A DNA stretch of 64,000 nucleotides from Solirubrobacter pauli (GTDB lineage: Bacteria; Actinomycetota; Thermoleophilia; Solirubrobacterales; Solirubrobacteraceae). The notes beneath the pieces are model-generated. The model saw nothing but the letters and a program-made list of their open reading frames with translations, ran no database searches and was not told where the DNA came from. The position numbers and the translations under genes are program-made. Location of the stretch: contig NZ_RBIL01000002.1 of assembly GCF_003633755.1 (NCBI RefSeq), positions 1,612,001 through 1,676,000 of the forward strand. The letters run 5' to 3'. This document shows, piece after piece, positions 58,938 to 64,000 of the stretch (positions are counted from its first letter, which is position 1; each line of letters opens with the position of its first letter).

Positions 58938-59096
58938 CTAGCTGCGCGGGCGGAAGCTCGCGTAGGCCCCGGAGTGGAACGCGGCGAAGGTCTTCGCCGC
59001 GTCCGGGGTCATCCCGAGATGCACGAGGTGGCGTGCCGCACCGCGATCGTCGAGCGGCGCGCCCTTCGGGTCTTTGTCCTGCTGGGGCTCCGTCAT
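58938..59096 (-). CDS. Small protein, 52 aa, DAxxTFxxFHxG family (copy 1)
   Basis: A short ORF opening MTEPQQDKDPKGAPLDDRGA with an acidic, Pro/Gln-rich start and a helical second half containing MTPDAAKTFAAFHSG (29-43). The second copy at 61812-61967 has MSLDALRTFLDFHTG at the same place: 8 of 15 positions are identical and 3 more similar. The stop directly abuts the stop of the M14 gene, and the start is divergent from the B12-sensor gene. No ribosome-binding site is visible upstream. I do not recognise the family. The conserved spacing in two separate loci is the evidence that it is real. Confidence 0.72.
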   Translation of the reverse strand: MTEPQQDKDPKGAPLDDRGAARHLVHLGMTPDAAKTFAAFHSGAYASFRPRS

Positions 59097-59144
59097 GTTT
59101 GTGACGTTACGGTGAACCGCTTCGGGAGGACACTGGCCAGAAGT

Positions 59145-59161
59145 CCGGAGTTATATTCCGG
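59145..59161. promoter_or_regulatory. -10 element flanked by an inverted repeat at the B12-sensor gene
   Basis: TTATAT (59151-59156) is a good -10 only 9 nt before the GTG, so the transcript would be nearly leaderless. It is flanked by CCGGA (59145-59149) and TCCGG (59157-59161), a perfect dyad that would place a repressor on the promoter. No clear -35 is seen. Confidence 0.5.
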
Positions 59162-59165
59162 GCGC

Positions 59166-59816
59166 GTGAGCCTGGACGAGCATCGCACCGACTTCCTCGA
59201 TGCCCTGCTGGCCCGGGATTCCGCGCGTGCCCGCGGGGTGGTGGAAGCGGCACTGGAGAACGGCACCCCGGTGCCGGACCTCTACCTGTCCGTGCTGGCG
59301 CCGGCGCTGCGTGAAGTCGGCCACCGCTGGGCGATGGGCGAGCTCAACGTCGCCGAGGAGCACTACGCGACCGCGATCGCGCAGTCGATCCTCGACGGGC
59401 TCTCGCGCCGGCTGCCGCGGGCGGAGCGGGACGGACGGCTCGCGGTGGTCACCGGCACGCCCGGTGAGCAGCACGCGCTCGGCGCGCGCATGGTCGGCGA
59501 CTTCCTCGAAGCGGACGGGTGGGAGGTGATCCAGCTCGGCCCCGGTGTGCCCGCCGAGGATCTGTTCGCGCTGGTCGAGCGCGAGCAGCCGGACCTGGTC
59601 GCGCTGTCGACCGCGACGGCCGGAGCGCTGGACGGTGTCGCCGAGGTCCTGGGCGGCCTCGCGCGGCTTTCGCCACGCCCGTTCGTCGTCGCGGGCGGGC
59701 AGGTGTGGACCGCGTCCACCCGTTCGACGGCGCTGGAGCTGGGGGCCGATCACGTCGAGCAGGACCCGCGGCAGCTCGTCGCCTACCTGTACGAGCGGAT
59801 CCCGCCACCCGGTTGA
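59166..59816 (+). CDS. Stand-alone cobalamin-binding sensor (CarH-like light/B12 domain)
   Basis: A 216-residue soluble protein. The N-terminal half is the helical B12-binding cap (Met-synthase-like), with W55 followed after nine residues by E65-H66 (RWAMGELNVAEEH). That W-x9-EH is the signature of CarH-type adenosylcobalamin photoreceptors. The C-terminal half is the Rossmann B12-binding domain with E101-x-H103-x-x-G106, in which His should coordinate cobalt. No MerR DNA-binding domain is fused, so it must signal through a partner. GTG 59166 has no ribosome site and sits 9 nt after a -10, consistent with leaderless expression. Confidence 0.88.
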   Translation: MSLDEHRTDFLDALLARDSARARGVVEAALENGTPVPDLYLSVLAPALREVGHRWAMGELNVAEEHYATAIAQSILDGLSRRLPRAERDGRLAVVTGTPGEQHALGARMVGDFLEADGWEVIQLGPGVPAEDLFALVEREQPDLVALSTATAGALDGVAEVLGGLARLSPRPFVVAGGQVWTASTRSTALELGADHVEQDPRQLVAYLYERIPPPG

Positions 59817-59849
59817 ATCGGGTGTGGATGGATATGGACATCCGTCCGC

Positions 59850-59878
59850 TTGTCTCACCTCTGACTCATCTGTAGCGT
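59850..59878 (+). promoter_or_regulatory. Promoter of the M1 peptidase gene
   Basis: TTGTCT (59850-59855), a 17-nt spacer and TAGCGT (59873-59878) match a housekeeping promoter (TTGnnn, TAnnnT). The start codon is 52 nt beyond the -10. Confidence 0.5.
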
Positions 59879-59930
59879 CGTGACCCTCTGGGCGTGCGGG
59901 GGTGCACGCATCCACGGATGGAGGGTTTGT

Positions 59931-61784
59931 ATGAGGGGTCGGCCTTTGGCCATCGTCGGAGGACTGCTGGCAGGCTTGGCGCTCAGCGCGCCGGCCTACG
60001 CGCAGCAGTTCAGCCCGGGCTCGCGGAGCCTCGGCGACCGTCTGATGCCCGCACTCGGCAACGGCGGCTACGACACGCTGCACTACACGAACACGTTCAA
60101 GTACGACCCCGCGGCGAACACGATGCTGCCGGGCTCGCAGACCGAGATCACGATCAAGGCGACGCAGAACCTGAGCGAGCTCGCGCTCGACCTGCGCGCG
60201 TACACGGTCTCCGAAGCCACGATCGACGGCATCGCCGCGGGCGTCGCGCGCGTGGGTGACAAGCTCGTCATCACACCGGCCGCCGGCATCGTCAACGGCC
60301 GCGAGTTCAAGCTGCTGATCAAGTTCTCCGGCACGCCGCTGGAGATCCAGGACCCCGACGGGTCGTTCGAGGGCTGGTCGCGGATCCCGACCGGTGGCTT
60401 CGTGGTCAACGAGCCGCAGGGCGCGATGGGGTGGTTCCCGTCGAACAACTACCCGTCCGACAAGGCGACGTACGACTTCTTCGTCACGATCCCGGCGACG
60501 CACACGTCGATGGCCAACGGCGAGCTCGCCGCGCGTACCGACAACGGCGACGGCACCACCACCTGGCACTGGTCGCTCGACTACCCGATGGCCACGTACC
60601 TGACGACGGCGACGGTCGGCGTGTTCGACTACCGCGAGTGGACCGGCTCGACCGCCAAGGGCAAGAGCGGCGACCCGCTGAAGGTGTACGACGCCTTCGA
60701 GGCCGCGCTCACCGAGGCGCAGCGCACCACGGCGCGCAACACCGCCAACCGCCAGGACGAGATCATCACGTGGATGGCCGGCCTGATCGGCCGCCCGTAC
60801 CCGTACGAGTCCCACGGCACGGTCCTGCACCGCACCTCGCTCGGCTACGCCCTCGAGTCGCAGACCAAGTCGCACTTCTCCGGCTCCTCGATCAACGTGG
60901 GCACCCTCGCGCACGAGATCGCGCATCAGTGGTTCGGCGACAGCGTCGGCCCGCAGACGTGGGAGGAGATCTGGTTCAACGAGGGCTGGGCCACCTGGTG
61001 GGCCTGGCACTTCGCGAACAAGCTCAACGGCAGCGCGACCACGACGGCGCAGCAGTTCACCAGCAACTACAACTCGACGTCGCAGCCCACGCGCTGGAAC
61101 GTCGCGCCGGCGGCGCTGGCGAGCGGGGCGAACCTGTTCGACACGTTCCCGGTCTACACGCGCCCGGCGCTGATGCTCGAGGCCTACCGGCAGATCGTCG
61201 GCGACGCCGCGTTCTACGGCTTCCAGCGCGCCCTGCTCGACGAGCACGGCTACGCGGACATCAACATCAACGAGTTCATCGCACTCGCCAAGAAGGTCGC
61301 GCAGCAGCAGGCGGGCTTCGAGGCGTCGAACCTGGCCAAGCTCGACACGTTCTTCACCCAGTGGCTGAAGACCCCGAGCAAGCCGACGATGACCCCGCAG
61401 GCGTTCTTCGCGAGCACGCCGGCCCCGGGGACGGTGTCCGGCACCGTGCCCGCGACGCTGGCGCTCACCCTGGGCGCGGTCCCGAGCCTCGGCTCGTTCC
61501 AGCCGGGCGTCGACCGCGAGTACACGGCCTCGACGAAGGCGACCGTCGTCAGCACCGCGGGCGACGCGACGCTGGCGGTCAGCGACCCCGGCCGCCTCAC
61601 CAACGGCGCGTTCACGCTGCCGGAGCCGCTGCGCGTCGAGCTCGGCAAGACGAGCTGGGCCGGCCCGGTCTCCAACGAGGAGGTCACCGTGACCTTCAAG
61701 CAGCTCATCAAGGCGACCGACGCCCTGCGGACCGGCGCCTACTCCAAGACGCTGACGTTCACGCTGTCGACGACCACGCCCTAG
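59931..61784 (+). CDS. Secreted M1-family metallopeptidase
   Basis: A 617-residue exported aminopeptidase-N-type peptidase. The signal peptide is MRGRPLAIVGGLLAGLALSA..PAYA. An N-terminal beta-domain follows, then the gluzincin core with H328-E-x-x-H332 (LAHEIAHQWFGDSVG) and the third ligand E351 (WFNEGWATWW). The family exopeptidase motif GxMEN is not clearly visible: QGAMGWFPSN occupies that region, so substrate recognition may differ. A C-terminal beta-domain (about 500-617) ends the protein. ATG 59931 has GGAGGG 5 nt upstream. Confidence 0.93.
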   Translation: MRGRPLAIVGGLLAGLALSAPAYAQQFSPGSRSLGDRLMPALGNGGYDTLHYTNTFKYDPAANTMLPGSQTEITIKATQNLSELALDLRAYTVSEATIDGIAAGVARVGDKLVITPAAGIVNGREFKLLIKFSGTPLEIQDPDGSFEGWSRIPTGGFVVNEPQGAMGWFPSNNYPSDKATYDFFVTIPATHTSMANGELAARTDNGDGTTTWHWSLDYPMATYLTTATVGVFDYREWTGSTAKGKSGDPLKVYDAFEAALTEAQRTTARNTANRQDEIITWMAGLIGRPYPYESHGTVLHRTSLGYALESQTKSHFSGSSINVGTLAHEIAHQWFGDSVGPQTWEEIWFNEGWATWWAWHFANKLNGSATTTAQQFTSNYNSTSQPTRWNVAPAALASGANLFDTFPVYTRPALMLEAYRQIVGDAAFYGFQRALLDEHGYADININEFIALAKKVAQQQAGFEASNLAKLDTFFTQWLKTPSKPTMTPQAFFASTPAPGTVSGTVPATLALTLGAVPSLGSFQPGVDREYTASTKATVVSTAGDATLAVSDPGRLTNGAFTLPEPLRVELGKTSWAGPVSNEEVTVTFKQLIKATDALRTGAYSKTLTFTLSTTTP

Positions 61785-61811
61785 GGATGCGCTGAGCCTG
61801 CGCCGCGGCCC

Positions 61812-61967
61812 CTACTCGGCGGGGTCGCGGCGCAGCGCGCGCCTGCCCGTGTGGAAGTCCAAGAACGTCCGCAAGGCGTCGAGGCTCATCTTCGTCAGCT
61901 CCGCGAGGCGCTCGGCATCGAGGTCGTCCTGCGGGGTGCCGTCCGGCTGGGGCTTCGGGGCGTCCAT
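61812..61967 (-). CDS. Small protein, 51 aa, DAxxTFxxFHxG family (copy 2)
   Basis: A short ORF opening MDAPKPQPDGTPQDDLDAER, again acidic and Pro-rich at the start, with MSLDALRTFLDFHTG (27-41) in the helical second half and a basic end (GRRALRRDPAE). It is a paralogue of the gene at 58938-59096. Like that copy it lies tail-to-tail with a secreted metallopeptidase (27 nt from the M1 stop) and is divergent from a small plus-strand gene. No strong ribosome site precedes the ATG. Function unknown. Confidence 0.72.
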   Translation of the reverse strand: MDAPKPQPDGTPQDDLDAERLAELTKMSLDALRTFLDFHTGRRALRRDPAE

Positions 61968-62018
61968 GTGCCCGGGTAATCGGCCGTTCCGTCCGAACCG
62001 CCGAATAGGTTCGCCCCC

Positions 62019-62333
62019 GTGGCCGCGATGACCATGTGCCCGCAGTGCGGGTCCACCTTCCTGCAGCCCTTGCGCTGCGAGGCCAAGGGCTCCGACGTCC
62101 TGCTCGTCGAGCTGCGCTGCTCCGAGTGCCAGACGTGGACCAAGGCGCCGCACACGCGCGCCGACATGAAGGAGCTGGACCGCCAGCAGGCCGAGTTCCG
62201 CGCCACGATCGTCGACGGCTACGAGCGCTCGGTCGCCGAGAGCATGGAGGCGCTCGCCACCTGCTTCGGGCACGCGCTCGAGCTCGACCTGGTCACGGCC
62301 GACGACTTTCGGCCGCGCACAGCCTCGGCCTAG
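62019..62333 (+). CDS. Small zinc-ribbon protein
   Basis: A 104-residue soluble protein. Residues 7-37 form a zinc ribbon with C7, C10 (MCPQCG) and C34, C37 (RCSECQ); C20 lies between. The rest is helical (RADMKELDRQQAEFRATIVD). The start is GTG 62019, or ATG 62028 or 62034. It is divergent from the second small-protein gene, 51 nt away. It could bind nucleic acid or a protein partner; no family is assigned. Confidence 0.75.
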   Translation: MAAMTMCPQCGSTFLQPLRCEAKGSDVLLVELRCSECQTWTKAPHTRADMKELDRQQAEFRATIVDGYERSVAESMEALATCFGHALELDLVTADDFRPRTASA

Positions 62334-62392
62334 ACCGTATGGACCGTCGTCCTGAGCGGCGGTCCTGTCCGGGTCGGGTGTGAGGGTCGGCA

Positions 62393-62413
62393 CCCGCGCA
62401 TGAGATGCGCGGG
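62393..62413. terminator. Perfect 9-bp hairpin downstream of the zinc-ribbon gene
   Basis: CCCGCGCAT, GAG, ATGCGCGGG. It follows the zinc-ribbon gene stop by about 60 nt and may terminate it, or belong to the IS110 remnant's end. Just after it GTCGAGG/CCTCGAC (62420-62440) forms a second hairpin. Confidence 0.5.
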
Positions 62414-62449
62414 TTGACCGTCGAGGATTGAGCCCTCGACGGGGACCGC

Positions 62450-62620
62450 AATCCTGGGGGTGCCCGGCAGCGACGACGCGGTGGCGTTCGCGGCCAGTCT
62501 GGGTGGGTCGGTGCGCGCGATGTATGAAGCCGGGCCGACCGGGTTCGTGTTGGCGCGCAAGCTGGCAGCTACGGGCGTGGATTGCCTGGTCTGTGCACCG
62601 GGACTGATTCCGCGGAGGCT
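62450..62620 (+). pseudogene. IS110-family transposase fragment
   Basis: The frame contains VPGSDDAVAFAASLGG, then RAMYEAGPTGFVLARKLAAT and GVDCLVCAPGLIPRR, which is the region following the RuvC-like start in IS110 transposases (motif YEAGPTG, and P-x-LIP-x-R). Neither the N-terminal DEDD segment nor the C-terminal transposase-20 part is present, so only about 55 residues of a roughly 400-residue protein remain. It marks a past insertion or recombination in this accessory region. Confidence 0.78.
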
Positions 62621-62753
62621 GGACGTCGTCGATCTCCGTCCATCAACGTCCGTGGGCAGATCACGTGGGGCGGCGTCCAGCGCGCGGCGCTGGTCTCCCC
62701 GCGTGTCGCGCGAGTGCCCCAGCGTCGCGGCCGGGACACTCGCGCCCCCAGGC

Positions 62754-63398
62754 TCAGCCTTCGGTCGTGGCGCTCGAGACCGTCCCCCACCGCGAGAGCT
62801 TCGCGTCCTTCGGAAGCGAGCTGAGGGGCATCAGAGCCAGGTCCGTCGACGTTCCGGCGATGACGTAGCGCACGCTGGCGGCCTCCGCCGGCGAGTGCCA
62901 CACGTTGCCCTGGACGGCGTGGGAGACGACCGAGCCGTCGGTCAGCGTGAACTCCACCTCTTTGACGGAGTCGGGCACCACGCCGAACGAGCTGCCGTAG
63001 GTCAACGTCGGGCTGCAGGTGATCCCGCCGGAGCCGTTGCCGAACTGGGTCACAAGACACGGCGTGGTCGACGATGGCACGATCGCCACCGAGCGCGTGT
63101 CGTCGCGATACACCACCCGCGCGTCCTCGAACCTGAGGCTCGGGTCCATTCCTGGGCCCTGCAGCCGGCGCGCCGCGGCCGGCGTGGCCCATCGCGAGAT
63201 GTCGTCGTCCGGCGTGGCCGGACGCTCCAGGACGGAGTAGCCATCCGCCGCCGCGGAGGCCGCGTTCCCGGCCCCCGCCGACGCCGCGGCGACCACGCGC
63301 GGCGCCGAGGCCGGACCGAGCAGAAAGTAGAGCGCCAGCAGCACGGCCAGGCCGACGGCCGCGCCCGCGGCACGTGTGAAGGAGTGCGAAGCGGTCAT
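62754..63398 (-). CDS. Exported or membrane-anchored hypothetical protein
   Basis: A 214-residue protein with an N-terminal hydrophobic segment (AAVGLAVLLALYFLLGPASA, about 11-32), either a signal anchor or an uncleaved signal. The rest (SVLERPATPDDDISRWATPA..., VAIVPSSTTPCLVTQFGNG, FTLTDGSVVSHAVQGNVWH) is beta-rich with a Cys pair in PCLVTQFGNGSGGITCSP. ATG 63398 has GGTGAT 6 nt upstream. It follows the small secreted protein gene by 5 nt on the same strand, so the two are probably an operon. No family recognised. Confidence 0.72.
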   Translation of the reverse strand: MTASHSFTRAAGAAVGLAVLLALYFLLGPASAPRVVAAASAGAGNAASAAADGYSVLERPATPDDDISRWATPAAARRLQGPGMDPSLRFEDARVVYRDDTRSVAIVPSSTTPCLVTQFGNGSGGITCSPTLTYGSSFGVVPDSVKEVEFTLTDGSVVSHAVQGNVWHSPAEAASVRYVIAGTSTDLALMPLSSLPKDAKLSRWGTVSSATTEG

Positions 63399-63403
63399 CT
63401 TGA

Positions 63404-63817
63404 TCACCAGTAGTAGATCGCCCAAGTGAAGTTGTCGTACGTCGTGCTGTTCGGGTTGTAGACAGCCCCGTGCCTCGAGGACGACGGGCCGTTGACGTTG
63501 TGCCAGAAGACGGTCTGGTTGCCTTGCGTGTAGCCGCAGACGGCATAGGTCATGCTGTTACCGCCGGAGAACGGCGTGGACGTGTAACCGCCCCAGCCGA
63601 GCCCGTATCCCGGACAGGCGGTGTGGTCGACGTCTGCGCCGCTGGACGAGATGTTCGTGTGCGCGGACGCGGACGCGTACGCGTTGCCGGCCGACAGTCC
63701 CTGGACACCCATGTAGGTGTCGAACGCCGCGGAAGCCGGAGCCGCGGCGACCACGGCCAGCAACGCCGAGGCGACGGCCGTGACGAGTACAGCTCGAAAG
63801 GGTGATAGCTGCGACAT
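63404..63817 (-). CDS. Small secreted Gly/Ser/Tyr-rich protein
   Basis: A 137-residue protein with a clear signal peptide (FRAVLVTAVASALLAVVAAA..PASA). The mature ~105 residues begin AFDTYMGVQGLSAGNAYASA and are rich in Gly, Ser, Asn, Tyr and Trp, with two cysteines (TACPGYGLGWGG, YAVCGYTQGN) that probably form one disulfide, ending DNFTWAIYYW. The composition fits a small beta-sandwich, an adhesin or an extracellular toxin or matrix component. I recognise no family. It is first in an operon with the membrane-anchored protein next to it. Confidence 0.75.
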   Translation of the reverse strand: MSQLSPFRAVLVTAVASALLAVVAAAPASAAFDTYMGVQGLSAGNAYASASAHTNISSSGADVDHTACPGYGLGWGGYTSTPFSGGNSMTYAVCGYTQGNQTVFWHNVNGPSSSRHGAVYNPNSTTYDNFTWAIYYW

Positions 63818-64000
63818 GTGTTGTGGGGCCTCGTTCTCAGTAGGAAGGAAACCTGGCGACGCCGCGTCCTCCTCGACGCGCCGTCCTGGACCAAGTCAGG
63901 AGACATCGGTCGCGTTGGGTTGTGCCGGGTGCCGCGTCGGGCGGGGCTCGTGGGTGTGAGCGAGCCCGCTCGACTCCCGCCTAACGACCGAAGGACGTCG
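63818..64000. other. Upstream region at the window edge
   Basis: The last 183 nt precede the small secreted gene and contain its promoter in some form; I see no clear -35/-10 pair. No gene with good features is visible, although one could begin beyond the edge. Confidence 0.5.

Larger units (their letters stand above)
62334..62753. other. Gene-poor region with hairpins and an IS110 remnant
   Basis: This 420-nt stretch separates the zinc-ribbon gene from the terminal membrane-protein gene. It holds two hairpins (62393-62413, 62420-62440) and a decayed IS110-family transposase fragment (about 62450-62620). From 62620 to 62753 I see nothing that looks coding. Confidence 0.65.

Noticed and set aside
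62460-63413. Long plus-strand frame as a full transposase
   Set aside because: Only the first ~55 codons resemble IS110; the rest is antisense to a minus-strand gene and has no transposase motif.

Overview
The window looks like a chromosomal segment of a very GC-rich actinobacterium, probably class Thermoleophilia, order Solirubrobacterales (Solirubrobacter/Conexibacter type). I infer this from base composition, heavy GTG/TTG start use, an actinobacterial mihF-gmk-rpoZ-coaBC neighbourhood, an actinobacterial-type PyrR RNA site, and many secreted proteins with Pro/Thr/Gly-rich, RTX-like or collagen-like parts. No database search was possible, so taxon and family names rest on motifs and gene order.

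Layout. 1-7.4 kb: the N-terminus of a Pro-rich protein, two membrane chemoreceptors with structured leaders, a stand-alone LigD-type polymerase domain, and a secreted calcium-repeat protein whose start codon overlaps that of the LigD gene. 7.5-11.8 kb (minus): pnp, M16 peptidase, dapB. 11.9-17.7 kb: inserted genes (a saccharopine-dehydrogenase-like reductase, a secreted hydrolase-like protein, an SRPBCC protein, a cupredoxin lipoprotein, an ECF sigma/anti-sigma pair, a DsbA-like thioredoxin). 17.7-33.8 kb (minus): peroxiredoxin, rpsO preceded by an overlapping GGDEF gene, then in transcription order rpoZ, coaBC, moxR, DUF58, a 57-bp minisatellite gene, a TgpA-like transglutaminase, a TPR gene, a structured leader with terminator, rimP, nusA, ylxR, infB, DUF503, rbfA, nrnA, truB, ribF. 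33.8-38.7 kb (plus): four tandem, overlapping, secreted beta-propeller paralogues wedged between rpoZ and gmk. 38.7-47.8 kb (minus): rnz, pyrR (with a PyrR RNA-binding loop over its ribosome site), pyrB, pyrC, carA, carB, a 240-nt hairpin-rich spacer, mihF, gmk. 47.9-53.5 kb: LysR regulator, ArsR-like regulator with MFS exporter, phosphodiesterase, tRNA-Arg(CCG), zinc-ribbon membrane protein, DppA-like aminopeptidase. 53.5-64 kb: accessory secretome: Cys-rich calcium-motif protein, M14 carboxypeptidase with a collagen-like tail, M1 peptidase, a stand-alone CarH-like B12 sensor, two small paralogous proteins (52 and 51 aa), an IS110 remnant and two unknown exported proteins.

Most notable: (i) an apparently undescribed small-protein family with two copies here, each tail-to-tail with a secreted metallopeptidase gene; (ii) the four-gene beta-propeller operon interrupting a conserved gene neighbourhood; (iii) a CarH-type W-x9-EH B12 photosensor module without DNA-binding domain, on a nearly leaderless transcript; (iv) a minisatellite-encoded 19-residue repeat protein translationally coupled inside a MoxR/DUF58/transglutaminase operon; (v) several structured leaders (pyrR, rimP, mihF, chemoreceptor).
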